Positions 20,301-31,600 of a stretch of 64,000 nucleotides of DNA are shown piece by piece (positions within the stretch are counted from its first letter, which is position 1; each line of letters starts with the position of its first letter). Below the pieces are notes generated by a model, which was given only the letters and a program-made list of their open reading frames with translations, was not told where the DNA came from and made no database searches. The DNA comes from Metabacillus idriensis. GTDB taxonomy: Bacteria > Bacillota > Bacilli > Bacillales > Bacillaceae. The stretch lies in the NCBI RefSeq assembly GCF_009674765.1, contig NZ_WKKF01000009.1, forward strand, positions 58,905 to 122,904, in the 5' to 3' direction. The position numbers and the translations under genes are program-made.

Positions 20301-21400
20301 ATACAAACTTAACAGTTAAAGAAATTCGTGAGTATATAATGAAAAAATTACCGGATTTTATGATACCATCGCATTTTATTAACTTGAAAGAAATGCCTTT
20401 AACTCCTAACGGAAAGGTTAATCGAAATGAACTCCCAACACCAAAGGAGAATCGGCCAAACCTTGGAGTAGAATACAAAGCCGCTTCCTCAAAGGTGGAG
20501 CTAGAAATCAAACAGATTTGGGAAGAGGTGTTAAATAAGAAAGAAATCGGTCTTTATGATAACTTTTTTGATTTAGGTGGCAACTCACTTCTGCTGATCC
20601 AAATGAATTATCGTATAAAAACTAATTTTTCAATCCAACTTTCTTTATCAGACAGCTTTTCTTTTCCAACGATAGCTAAGTTAGCTGAATTTATTGAAGG
20701 ACAGATTGATGAAACTCGACTGTGGTCTTTAGATGAGAGGAATCGGTACGATAGTCAAAAGTCTTATTGGGAAAATAAGTTAGTGGAGTCACATTTTTTA
20801 ATTCCTCTTATGAATGGAATGAAATCCAACGAAGCAAAAGCTTCCCAAACTTCTTTTGTAATAAATCTGCCAATTAAATTAACTAAAACATTGAATCATC
20901 ATTTAGAAAGTCAATCCTATAATTTAATTGATCTTCTATTATCTGTTTATATGTACGCCTTATCTCAGGCAATTAATAGAAAAGAGCTGGTTGTGTCAGT
21001 TGGTGAGGAATTCAGCCTTAAATCTTCCGTTAATAAGGGTGAGAGATTATATCCTATTAGTGCGAATTTCAGTAAAACGAATGACGTAAGTAAGCTCTGT
21101 ATAGAAATTTTAAATCAGCGCAAGTATGCCAAGCAGACAGACCTTTACCAAATTCCTAAATTGCCTGATTTAGTTCAGCAAAATGACAAATCTATTTTCT
21201 ATCCTTGCATTATAATTAATAGTCCATCTTTTGAAAGAAATATGATTAGAAACTTTGATTGGCGGTTGTATTTAGATGTGAATGAACAGAATATAAAAAT
21301 CTTATGTGAGTACAATGGTGCTAAGTTGAAAAAGGCTTGGATTGAACACGTAATGAATGGTTATATCCATTTGCTTCAGCAATTAGCCGTACAATTATAA
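14372..21400 (+). CDS. NRPS C-A-PCP-C-A-PCP followed by the C-terminal half of a condensation domain
   Basis: ATG 14372 with GGAGG at 14360-14364 (TTG 14369 is in frame but too close). 2342 aa. Order: C1 (3-450, HHIIEDG); A1 (465-985); PCP1 (1000-1068, LGGQSL); C2 (1085-1525, HHIIFDG); A2 (1540-2025); PCP2 (2040-2110, LGGNSL); then ~215 residues resembling only the second lobe of a C domain (YWENKL onward), with no HHxxxDG half. Hand-read pockets: A1 is T-D-W-Q-F-G-T-I-Y-K, almost the same as the stand-alone A domain at 6662, so the same unusual substrate is expected; A2 is D-I-L-Q-M-G-M-V-W-K, close to the classical glycine code. It follows the carbamoyltransferase and precedes the malonyl transferase and a KS-first protein, so the half C domain lies at an NRPS-to-PKS handover. 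Confidence 0.92.
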   Translation: MGEKQTYELSHGQKRFWIQSQLDPNNSDLNQPVAVQIRQEVDTHYLHLALQNVIERHFILRTVFKTFQGEPRQIILEKLHLEAPLIDLSDYLPPEKKWEKMLKMMDIETNIPFNLEEGPLLRARIYKISDEDYVFYICMHHIIEDGLSMDIFFQELFLTYHSLRKGLTPNLPELPIQYIDYAHWQNQLVNKEKLKKQGLYWKEKMDGELPTLNLPLDFIRPVIRESSVAVEKIVLDAEIFIQLEQMNRKHGTTMFMSLVACLNIFLAKISNQDEFVVGTPIAGRNNKHVKNLIGFFVNTLVLRNKLTPEMSFTDFLYQVKENCIEAYTNQDYPFDKLLEDLNYHRELNRAPLFDVLINYASEYSGDIDFDGVKFNKFRINNGAESNEFDLTVNVEIINNQLEIQLNYQRDLFTENTMQRLTQNFKNIITSVAKNQMQKISEINYLSNEELAVINDINNTHVGYPNETIPSLFFKQVKRTPNAIGIHDNGLFVTYEELHQRSNQIGNLLRDYGVIPNQLVSVMVNRGAMLISTVLGVLKAGGAYVPIDPHYPEARIEYMLHDSSCHVLITDAYFLNKFKNLLPQSINTIICLDDTSAIKVMKRTPDNIFVDFIEKDISKSNMEAKPSSNDLAYVIYTSGSSGKPKGVMITHKAVLNTIFWMQEQFPLSITDVVAQKTSASFTDSVWEFFWPLLTGARLTIIPTDSVKDPANLYRSLKEERVTVTQFVPSLMNLFLNAVRSTEEDNPLPNLKWVFNGGEALPVNLVQDWYALFKSAKIANTYGMTESAIYATNYSIDDKPKNGELRIPIGRPISNTHVYVLNRFGNIAGFNIQGEICIGGIGITSGYWNQPELTDLAFTTHPVTGELLYRTGDLGSLRPDGILEYMGRTDDQVQVRGFRVEMKEVERAMVSNPAIKEAVVVSHMEKSGVTALSGYYTGKDKVLKPESVRENLKRIVPDYMLPAYLIQLEEFPLTPHGKIDRKNLPVIERRNLASTDYQPPKSLLEKELVSIWEDILEVDKVGVLDNFFSLGGQSLKMARVMYQIQLRLKVTVSFKELFEFQTIRELGKILEGKSSTYFSDIKPIENQEYYQVSSAQRRLFVLHQLEGDSMSNHISSAWIINGEVERSNIELIFRRLINRHEVFRTSFTLLEGNIVQKINQIEDWHIEYSNGSEENIPLEFQSFIRPFNLEKSPLLRVKLLRLKDKRHVLMIDVHHIIFDGISTNLLINEFISLFNGKTIESTRIQYKDYAAWQNSLFEKRVFKDHEKFWLGEFDQNLTGKDIPLLNLPTDFPRPKQKTFSGGSLSLNLSKEHTSRIKDFVSENDVTLFMVIFAAYNVFLNKYTGQEDIVIGTPVAGRHHAQIEKMIGTFVNTLAIRINSSQKKNFRQFLEEVKEKTLKVLEYQDYPFDHLVSQLNLERDMSRNPLFDTMLRVQNFMEGEKNIQGLDVEPYPIDNGYIPVDLMLTVHDVPEGLNFIFNFNSELFQEESIHLMAKHFMELLLNLISQSDRLLFKVNMLTEEERDILVNTRNSTKVILPEERLFHQMFEDKAKKIPNDIAVVCGEVSLTYGELDVLSNRLARTLRSRGVGPNKVVAILIKRSVELITSILAVLKAGGAYLPIDNEYPEERITYMLNESDADLLLTNNDMIQNIEFNRSVIYLDSMHAYHQDGESLSPVNSTTDMAYMLFTSGSTGNPKGVMIGQESVTNFIYGITEKIPFNAGDSIFSLTTVTFDIFLLETLLPLTQGLKVVLSTTEEQKDFDALLSSIRKHNTKMIQITPSRLQLLLLHPDFKESLETVQVLMVGGEAFPESLLYELKEVSNSRIFNMYGPTETTVWSTIQEVTFKDKVTVGKPISNTQVYILDQYLNPVPDTVVGDLWISGKGLALGYHNRRELMNERFVQNPFRPDELMFKTGDLARWQHNKEIEILGRTDHQIKIRGYRVELGEIEHSLLSHKDIHEAVVIPVMENKNVSLCAYLVCHTNLTVKEIREYIMKKLPDFMIPSHFINLKEMPLTPNGKVNRNELPTPKENRPNLGVEYKAASSKVELEIKQIWEEVLNKKEIGLYDNFFDLGGNSLLLIQMNYRIKTNFSIQLSLSDSFSFPTIAKLAEFIEGQIDETRLWSLDERNRYDSQKSYWENKLVESHFLIPLMNGMKSNEAKASQTSFVINLPIKLTKTLNHHLESQSYNLIDLLLSVYMYALSQAINRKELVVSVGEEFSLKSSVNKGERLYPISANFSKTNDVSKLCIEILNQRKYAKQTDLYQIPKLPDLVQQNDKSIFYPCIIINSPSFERNMIRNFDWRLYLDVNEQNIKILCEYNGAKLKKAWIEHVMNGYIHLLQQLAVQL

Positions 21401-21415
21401 AGGAGGACAAAAAGT

Positions 21416-22684
21416 ATGAAAAAATTGGGATTATTGTTCCCTGGACAGGGTTCTCAATATATTGGGATGGGGAAAGAGTTATACGAAGAATTTGAAGTAG
21501 TAAGGCATACATTTGAGGAAGCTAGTAATGTTTTGAATTTTGACTTGAAGGAGTTATGTTTCAATGGCGATATTAATACATTGACAATGACTGCTAATGC
21601 GCAGCCTGCTATTTTGACTGTTTCTGTGGCTGCATATCGAGTGTTAATGCAGGAACTAAATCTTTTTCCGGAATTTGGAGCAGGACATAGCTTGGGAGAA
21701 TTCTCAGCTCTTACATGCACAGGCGCCATTTCATTTTCTGATGCTGTAAAGATTGTTCATCATAGAGGTACTTTAATGCAAGATGCTGTAGCACCAGGCG
21801 AAGGGGCCATGGTGGCGATAATGGGATTGAACGAATGGGATATTGAGTCGATTTGTTTGAAAGCCTCATCAAATGAAAGAAAAGTAGTGATAGCAAATTA
21901 CAATTCTTCTAATCAAGTTGTTATATCAGGCCATGCAGATGCAGTGGAAAGAGCTAAAGTAGATCTTGAAAAAATGGGAGCTAGGACAATCCCTCTTAAT
22001 GTTAGTGCCCCATTTCACTCACCATTAATGACAACTGCTGCTAAACAATTTGGTGATGAACTAACTAGTTACAATTATAGTCAATTTCAATGGCCAGTCA
22101 TTTCAAATTATACTGGAACTCCATATAAGGAACCAAGATTTATAGTTTCAAATTTAACATCTCAGATGGCTCAGCCCGTGCAGTGGCAAAAAAGCATACA
22201 ATACATGGTTAACAAGGGAGTTGCGACGTTTATTGAAATTGGACCAAAATCTGTACTTAAGAATCTAATGAATGATATTTCCAAGTCGGCAAAAGTTTTC
22301 TCATTAGAATATCCTACTAGTATTAAGAATCTTAAAGAAACAAAAATAGAAGCTAAACCTGATGGATTGGCACTAATTACTTCTTGCATTGCCGTCGCAG
22401 TCTCCACCCAAAATAAGAATTGGAATAACGATGAATATGACAAAGGGGTTGTAGTTCCTTATAAACAATTAGAGGAATTACGTGAACAGCTAATCGCTGA
22501 GAGAAAAGAACCTACTAAAGAGCAAATGCATTATGCAATTGACTTATTAAAGACCATATTTGAGACAAAATTAACTCCAATTGAAATTCAAGAAGAACGA
22601 TTCAATCAGATATTTTACAGTACTCATACCCGTGACCACTTTTCTGAATTTAAAGTAGGAGTAGTAGCATTAGAGAAGAGTTAA
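21416..22684 (+). CDS. Free-standing malonyl-CoA:ACP acyltransferase (trans-AT) with C-terminal extension
   Basis: ATG 21416 with AAAGGAGG just upstream. 422 aa. Residues 1-300 are a FabD-like acyltransferase: LFPGQGSQ at the start, catalytic Ser92 in GHSLGE, and His201 in APFHSP. It should load malonyl units on the ACPs of the KS modules in this cluster, none of which contains an AT domain; this is the defining feature of trans-AT polyketide synthases. FabD-type enzymes are ~310 aa. The extra ~110 residues (from roughly LKETKIEAK to the end) are mostly helical and charged and contain no motif recognised here. They may be a docking segment or a relic of a fused partner. The gene lies between two megasynthase genes, with gaps of 15 bp on each side. 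Confidence 0.92.
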   Translation: MKKLGLLFPGQGSQYIGMGKELYEEFEVVRHTFEEASNVLNFDLKELCFNGDINTLTMTANAQPAILTVSVAAYRVLMQELNLFPEFGAGHSLGEFSALTCTGAISFSDAVKIVHHRGTLMQDAVAPGEGAMVAIMGLNEWDIESICLKASSNERKVVIANYNSSNQVVISGHADAVERAKVDLEKMGARTIPLNVSAPFHSPLMTTAAKQFGDELTSYNYSQFQWPVISNYTGTPYKEPRFIVSNLTSQMAQPVQWQKSIQYMVNKGVATFIEIGPKSVLKNLMNDISKSAKVFSLEYPTSIKNLKETKIEAKPDGLALITSCIAVAVSTQNKNWNNDEYDKGVVVPYKQLEELREQLIAERKEPTKEQMHYAIDLLKTIFETKLTPIEIQEERFNQIFYSTHTRDHFSEFKVGVVALEKS

Positions 22685-22699
22685 AAGGAGCGAAGTAAC

Positions 22700-25600
22700 A
22701 TGTCTAAGTTGGAATTCAGTTTTGATAGCTTTAAGTTCGATAATCATGATCTTCAAGCTGATGATACGGTTTCTATGAAGGAAATACGAGATGCTGACAT
22801 AGCGGTTATAGGTATTGATTGTAAGGTTGCAGAAAGCCAAAACTCGATTGAGTTTTGGCAACATCTTCGTGATGGAAAAGATTTTATACGTCCTTTTCCA
22901 AGCAAAAGAAAAAAAGACCTTCTCAGCTTGTTTGAATCTGGGTTTATTAGAGAAGATGTACAATTAAATGAAGGTGGATTTTTAGAAGAAATAAATACAT
23001 TTGATTATAATTTCTTTCAAATTTCTCCTGCCGAAGCTAGACTAATGGATCCTAATCAAAGAATATTTCTAGAGTCAGCCTGGACAGCTATAGAGGATGC
23101 AGGTTACGGAGGAGAAAAGCTATCTGGAAGTAGAACTGGGGTTTACGTAGGCTATAGTAATGATTTTAGTGATGAATATAAAAGGCTAATTGCTGAACTG
23201 GCTCCTTCTTCAATAAGCGCTTCTATTCCAGGTAATATCCACTCAATTATTGCCAGTCGAGTCGCCTATTTGCTGAATCTTAAAGGTCCAAGCATGTTGA
23301 TAGATACTGCATGCTCTTCGTCTTTAGTCGCCGTTCATTTAGCTTGTAGAAGTTTGAGAGAAGGTGATTGCGAATATGCTATTGCAGGGGGGATGAAAAT
23401 AACGCTATTACCGGTGAAGCAGGGGAAAGGGGGAGGTCTTGGCGTTGGCTCGTCGGATGATCGGACTCGTACTTTTGATAATTCATCCACTGGTACAGGT
23501 GGAGGTGAGGGAGTGGTGTCAGTACTCCTAAAACCTTTGAAAAACGCTATTAAAGATAATGACCATGTGTATGCCATAATTAAAGGGAGCGCTGTTAACA
23601 ATGATGGGACTACAGTAGGGATAACGGCTCCTAATTCTCTTGCAGGAGAAGATGTAATAGTAAGGGCATGGGAAGACGCAGATATAGATCCTGAGACAAT
23701 ATCTTATATAGAAGCACATGGAACTGGTACTAAATTAGGAGACCCTATTGAGATTGACGGCATTGAAAAAGCTTTTCGACAATTTACTGACCGCAAACAA
23801 TTTTGTGCAATTGGGTCAGTTAAAACAAATGTAGGTCATTTAGACAATTCTGCAGGTATTGTAGGTTTATTGAAGGCTATACTAGCTCTGAAAAATGAAG
23901 AAATACCTGCGAACCTGCATTTTACTAATCCAAACCCTGAGATACAATTTATAGACTCACCAGTATATGTAAATGATAGATTACAAAACTGGGAGACTAA
24001 TGGGCATCCTCGTCGCTGCGGAATTAGTTCTTTTGGACTAAGTGGTACAAATTGTCATATGGTCCTTGAAGAAGCACCGAAAATGAATGAGATACAAGAA
24101 GAGTTGCCTGAGAAATTTAAAAAGCAACTAATACCACTAACTAGTGATTCCAACAAGGAATCGAAACCCCATAATCTCTTCACAATTTCTGCAAAAAGTG
24201 TATCTGTTCTGTCGATATACATAAAAAAATATAGAAATTATTTCAAGAAGATGAATCCTCACTCTTTGGAAGACATATGTTTTACTGCCGGAACAGGTCG
24301 TGGACATTATAACTACCGTATATCCGTCATTTGTGAAAATGTATTTGATTTAATTGAAAAACTAGAAAAAATTCATCCTGATATTTTGGACTGGGAGAAT
24401 GGGCTACAAGAATTAAGTTCAGATCATATTTATTTCGGACGTCATAAGGTTGTTTCCTCACATAAACAAAAAGAACCAGGTGAACTCTCAATTGAAGATT
24501 TAAAGGAACTCAATGGTAATGCACAAACCAGAGTAGAAAATATAGCATTTGAATTAGAAACAATTAAAGCTATTTCGAAACTTTATGTTCTTGGGGCAAA
24601 CATTAGTTGGTTCGATATGTACAAAGGGAGAGATTTTAAAAAAGTTAGCATTCCCACATATCCTTTTGAACGAATCCGTTGTTGGGTTGACTTCGAGAAT
24701 GATGCTTTAGTGCATCATAATAATAAAGCTCTAATGAAAACACAAGAGGGTGCACATCCCCTAGTCGATGCCTGTTTAGCAGAAACAGAAGATCAAGAGA
24801 TTTATATAACTCGTTTCTCTTCTGAAAGACATTGGGTACTTAGAGAGCACGTAATTATGGGGAATCCGATAATACCCGGTACTACTTATTTAGAAATTGC
24901 TAGAGAAGTATTAAAAAAATATCAGCTTCCTGGAACATCACTAGAATTGAAAGACATACAATTTATTTCACCACTAATGGTGAATAATGGAGAAGAAATA
25001 GAAGTACAGACGGTAGTGCAACGTAATGGTAAGGAATTTAAGTTTACTATTTTGAGCAAGTCAAATATTTCTCAAAATCCCTGGGAACAAAATTGGGTTA
25101 GGCATACAAAAGGACAAGCAGTTTTTGTACAGAATTCCAATCCATCAAAGATTAATTTAGAAGAAATTATTAAGAATTGTAATTCTCAGGAGTTTTTAGA
25201 AAGTGAGGAGCAACAAGAGTTTATCGAAGCTTTTGATTTTGGTCCTCGCTGGAAAACATTGAAAAAGATTCATGTTGGAACAGATCAAGTATTAGCTGAG
25301 TTGGAATTAAAAGAAGATCATGTTAATGATTTAAGGCAATTTGTGTTACATCCAGCTCTATTAGATGTTGCAGTTGGAGTAGCGAGCCAAAGTATGGGTA
25401 ATGGATTATTTTTACCTTTAACTTACAAAAAAATTAGGATTCACAATTCTCTACCTGGAAATTTTTATAGTTATATAAAGAAAAGGAACAGAGCCAAAGA
25501 AAGTGGAGAAGTTTTAACTGTTGATATACAAATTTTTGATACTGATGGAAGCTTATTATTGGAAATTGAAGATTATTCAGTAAAGAGAGTCCACCAAGCA

Positions 25601-28600
25601 GAAATGAAGTTTTCAAAATTTACTGAAGAACACAAATATCATCGTGTAGTTTGGAAAGCAATTGAAAGTCATTCACCCTCTATTACGTCAGTCTTAAATG
25701 AATATACGGAAAACAAAGCTTGTGCAATTGTCTTCTCAGACGAGAGTAATTTGAGCAAAAGCACGTACGAACAACTTATATCCAAAGGATACGAAGTAAT
25801 TGAAGTTAAACAAGGAGAAGCTTTCGCAGAACTTGGTTCGAACTTATTTACTTCCAGTAATTCAGAAGAAGACTTGGTTAGGATTATTGACTCTCAACAC
25901 AAAAAAATTGAGCATGTAATCTATTTATGGAGTTGCAAACCAGAAAGAAATAGAGAAATTGACAATTATTCAGACTCGAAGAACTTAGAACAAAATATTA
26001 TCGGATTATTTAACTTGTCTAAAATTTTGGGGAATAAAAAAATCACCTGTGATCTCACAGTAATTGCAAAGCAAGCATACGAAGTAACTGGTGAAGAAAA
26101 TACAATCTATCCCGAAAATGCTAGTATTTTTGGGTTAGTTAAAGTAATTAATCAGGAGAATGTCAATATTTCTTGCTACTGTATTGATGTTGATGATAAA
26201 ACGGATTCACTACAAATTAATCATGAAATTGAATTAAAAGAAAGGAGATTTTTAATAGCTTTACGTGAAAATACACGTTATATAGAACAAATTGAAAGAT
26301 TTGACCTAGCTAAAAAAGAGGATGATACTGCTTCTATTGTTTTAAAAAATAGAGGTGTATATGTAATTACTGGAGGTACAGGTGGGCTAGGGTTAGAGGT
26401 AGGTAAGTGGATTGCAAAATCAAATAAGGTAACTCTTGTTCTTATCTCCCAGACTGAAATGCCACCAAAAAGAGAATGGGATTATATTTTGGATTCAGGT
26501 GAAAACAAAAGGTTAATTAAAAAAATAGAAAATATTAAGATGTTGGAATCATTGGGAGCAACAGTGGATTCCTTCGCATGTGATATATCAAATGAACTTG
26601 GTATGACTAAGGTATTCAGTGAAGTTCGTAAAAAGTATAAAGAAATCAATGGTGTAATTCATGCTGCAGGAATCGCAGGAGATGGTTTAATTGCTCTTAA
26701 AGATCAAAATAGTTTTACAAGAGTACTTTCACCTAAAATTAATGGACTAAATCTTATTGAAAAATTAACAACAAATGACTCATTAGATTTTCTAATTTTG
26801 TTTTCTTCAATAACCTCGTTTATTGGTGGGGTTGGGCAAAGTGATTATGCGGCAGCTAACGCCTACTTGGATTCATTCTCAACACTGCGAAATCGCAAAG
26901 GTAAGCGAACAATTTCAATTAATTGGGCTGCCTGGAAAGAAACTGGTATGGCATTAGACTATGATGTTAATTTTGACGAAGCACTATTTAAGCCATTAAT
27001 GAATAATGAAGCTAAGGTAGCATTTGAAAATGTATTACTGAATCCTCAATCAAATTTAATTGTCGGTGAAATACACTATGCTTATGTTGCTAATTTAGAA
27101 AATACTCTTCCAATGGAGCTATCTGAGGACATTAAAATATCACTAAATAAGCATAGGCGTTTCCTCAACACGAATATTTTAGACAGTAGTCCAAAATCAA
27201 TCGAGATAATGGGGAGACCATCAGGGGAATATAGTAATACTGAAAAAATTGTAGGGGAAATTTGGGCTGAAGTATTGGGTTTTAACAAAATAAATATTTT
27301 TGATGATTTTTATGAGCTGGGTGGAGACTCTCTGATTGCAAGCAATATAGTTAGTAAAATCAACCAAAAAATATCTGATAATTCGGATATAAGCGACATT
27401 TTTAATTATCTGACTATAGAAGAGCTTGCGAGAAATATAGATAACGGTCAAAGGGATAACTTGGAGAACGAGGAGAGCAATAACTCTCAAGAGTTGACTT
27501 CTTTCGGATCAAATTCTATAACCCCTGTAAAGAAAAGTCCGTTCTATCCTGTCAGTTCTGCTCAACGACGTTTTTATATGATGCGTCAGGTTGCAGGTGA
27601 AAGTACACTAAACAATCTCTGCAGTGCTATGACCATTAGAGGTTTAGTCGATAAGAGTCGTCTTGAAAGAGCAATTCAACTTGTAATTAGTAGACATGGA
27701 TCTTTACGAACAGCTTTTGAATTTCAAGACAATGAATTGGTTCAAAGAATATACGAAGATGTCCCTTTTGAATTGGAATATAAAAATGGTGACGGAAGTG
27801 AACTTAGCGAATACACTGAAGCTTTTGTACGTCCGTTTGATTTGCATCATGCTCCCTTAATTAGGGCAAAATTAATAAAAGTTTCTGATGAATTACATTT
27901 TTTTCTGTGTGATGTTGATCATATCGCTGTTGACGGCTCTTCTATTGGTATATTGATGAACGAAATAATAAGTGGTTATACAGGTAACAATCTTCCGGAA
28001 ATAAAAGCACAATATGTAGACTTTACTATCTGGCAAAATCAGAGGATAAGAAGTAAAGAAATGAAAAATCAGGAAGATTATTGGTTGAACGTTTTTCATG
28101 ATAATCCAACAGCACTTGATATGCCTACAGACGTTCCTAGAGCAGCACAAATGAGTAATGAAGGTGATGCATTCTCTTTTGAGTTAAGCGAAGAGTTAAC
28201 AGCATTAGCAAAAGAAGCAGCTGCGGAACATGGCGTTACACTTTTTATGCTCCTATTTAGTGTGTATAACATAATGCTCGCCAAATATGCAAAACGAGAC
28301 GATATCGTTGTTGGAGTACCTAGTGCTGGAAGGAAACTAGAAGAAGTACAAGATACGATTGGTCTTTTTATTAATACTCTGGCATTGAGAACTGCTCCAA
28401 ATCAAGATAAAATCTTTTCCGATTATTTAAAAGAGGTAAAAGAGCATGCTATAGAATCATATAAGCATGAGGAATATCCTTTTGAAATGTTATTAAACAA
28501 ACTAAAGTTGCCTATAGATCGAAGCAGAAATCCACTTTTCGATGTGCAATTTATTTCACAGAATTTCTCAAATGAGACCGTATCGGCTGGAGAGCTTCAA

Positions 28601-31600
28601 TTCACTCCGATTGAACCGAAAATGGAAGCTGTTCAAGTTGACCTTACGGCTATCTGGTATGAGCAATATGGTAAATTGAAATTCCATTTTGAATATTCAA
28701 CCCAGCTCTTTAACAGAGATACTATTAAGCGGTTAGCAACATATTATGAAAATATTCTCAGTGAAGTTATAAGTGATGGTGCAAGGCCAATCGCAAAAAT
28801 ACCGATGATTACCAATGAGGAAAAACAACAATCCGTTTATAGCTGGAATAATACAGTTGTCGATTTTAATAAAGGAAAACTCATTCATGAGTTGTTTGAG
28901 GAACAAGTAGAAAGAACCCCAGAAAAGATTGCAGCTGTGTACAACAATCAATCTTTAACCTATCGAAGTTTAAATAATAAAGCTAATCAGTTAGCAAGGT
29001 ACATGTTGCATTGCAATTTAGAGCCGGAACAGATTGTAGGTATTTCTGTGGATCGATCTTTGGAAATGCTTATAGCTATGTTGGCAGTACTAAAAACTGG
29101 AGCAGCCTATATTCCTATAGATCCTAGTGATCCGATAGATAGGATATCTTACTTTATTAAAGACAGTGGTCTAAAGTTGCTTTTAACAGATCATAAGCAA
29201 GAAATAAATCTTGTAAATATACCTATAATCAATGTAACGGATGAGAAGGTGTATATTGGTGATGGCAGTAACCTGATGCTTACATTAAATCCAAATAGTT
29301 TAGCATATATCATTTACACATCGGGGACTTCAGGAACACCAAAAGGTGTGATGGTAGAGCATACAAATGTAGAGAATTATATCAATGCATTTAAGAAAGA
29401 ATTCGTATTGACCGAGGACGACGTGGTATTGCAACAAGCATCTTATACTTTTGATGCATCTGTTGAGGAAATTTTCCCTATCCTGACCATAGGCGGAAAA
29501 CTTATAGTTGTCTCTCGAAATAATCTGCTTGATATTAATCTGCTTGAAAGTGTGATAAATGAACATCAAGTGACGCTAATTAGTACTTCACCTTTAATAC
29601 TAAACGAATTAAATAAATTTCAAACGTTCCCTACCGTCAAGACTTATATAAGTGGTGGAGATGTGTTGAGAGAAGCCTATGTAACAAATCTTATGAATAA
29701 TTCTAAAGTTTATAACACATATGGTCCGACGGAAGCGACGGTTTGCTGCACGTATTACCAGTTATCTGAATCTAATGCCAATCCATTACCTATTGGACGA
29801 CCAATTGCTAACGTCGCTGTTTATATCTTAGATGATGACATGAATGTCATGCCTATAAACGTACCAGGAGAAATTTGCATTTCTGGTAAGGGTGTTGCAC
29901 GAGGCTACCTAAATAACCCAGACTTAACTAACAGCAAGTTTGTGTTGAATCCATGGAAAAAGGAAAGTTTAATGTATAGGACTGGGGATATAGGTAAGTA
30001 TTTACCAGATGGGAATATCCAATATTTAGGTAGGGTTGATGATCAAGAAAACATTCGCGGCTATCGTATTGAACCAGCTGAAATTGAAGTTCAACTGCTA
30101 AAGCATGAGAATATAAACGATGCAATTGTAATAAATCAAGAAATTCATTCGGGCTTGAAGGAACTTTGTGTATATTTTGTAAGCGAACAAAATCTTAGCG
30201 CTTATGAACTGACTGCTTATTTGTCTAGAACATTGCCTAAATATATGATTCCCACATCTTTTATTAAAGTAGATACGCTGCCGTTAACATCGAATGGTAA
30301 AGTTGATCGAAAATCTTTAATTAATGTTGGTGAAAAAGTAGAAACTGGGTTAACTTTTGTAAAACCTACGACTCCTTTAGAAGTACGCATTTCTGATTTT
30401 TGGTCACAAGTATTAAAAAAAGAAAAAATTGGTATTTTGGACGATTTTTTTCTTATTGGTGGACAATCTTTACTTGCGACTAAACTGGTGTATTTAATCA
30501 ATCAGGAATGGGCTCTAAACATGACTTTGAGAGATTTCTTTCAAGCAGGAACCATAAAAGGTCTAGCTGATATTATTGAAAAATCTCAATTTGAGAGAAA
30601 AGAACAAGGAGATATTACTGAAGAGGGAATTGTTAAACCCTTTAATCTCCGTGAAAATCCTTTATTTAGGATAAAACTTATTCACTTACCTGAAAACCGT
30701 CATTTACTCTTTATTGACATGCACCATATTATTACAGATGGCATTTCACAAGGAATAATAATTAATGAGTTCGCAAATCTTTATCAAGAAAAGGAGTTAC
30801 CACAGCTGCAAATACAATATAAAGATTATGCAGTATGGCAGGAAAGTTATACAAAAAGTGAGGATTATCGAATTCAGGAAAGATTTTGGTTAAATCAATT
30901 CCAAGGAGATATTCCTAAGTTGAATCTTCCGTGTGATTACCCACGGCCTGAAGTAAGAAGAGGAGAAGGTAAGCCTTGCCTGTTTAATCTCGGGTCGGAG
31001 TGGAGCGCAAAATTGAAAAGATTTTCAGTTGAGCAAGATGTTACACCTTTTATGGTTTTATTAGCTGTTTACAAAATAGCATTATTAAAATTTAGTGAAA
31101 AAGAAGACATCATCATAGGAGTACCTGTATCAGGAAGAACAAATTCAAGTCTTAATCCAGTGGTTGGTATGTTTGTAAATACTGTAGCAATACGTACTCA
31201 ACCGAGAAAAGATATGACTGCTCAAGATTTTATTATGGTTTTAAAGGAAAGTATCCTTTGCGCTATGGATAATCAAAATTATCCATTTGATAAATTAGTT
31301 GAAAACTTAGATTTAGCAGGAAGTCATTCCCAAAACCCTCTTTTTGATACAATGTTTACTTTAAATAATGAATCTTTGCTTTCGCCCATTGATATACCGG
31401 GGTTGAAAATCATTCCTCACAAAGAAATGGAATACGGGGGAGCACAATTTGATTTGACGTTAATTTCTACTATATCGAAAGAAAATATTGAATTTAATTT
31501 TCAGTACGATATCAGTTTATTTAAAGAAGAAACTGTAAAACGAATTGGTGAGAATTATCTTTTTATCCTTCAATCGATTTTAGATGATTCTTCTCAATTA

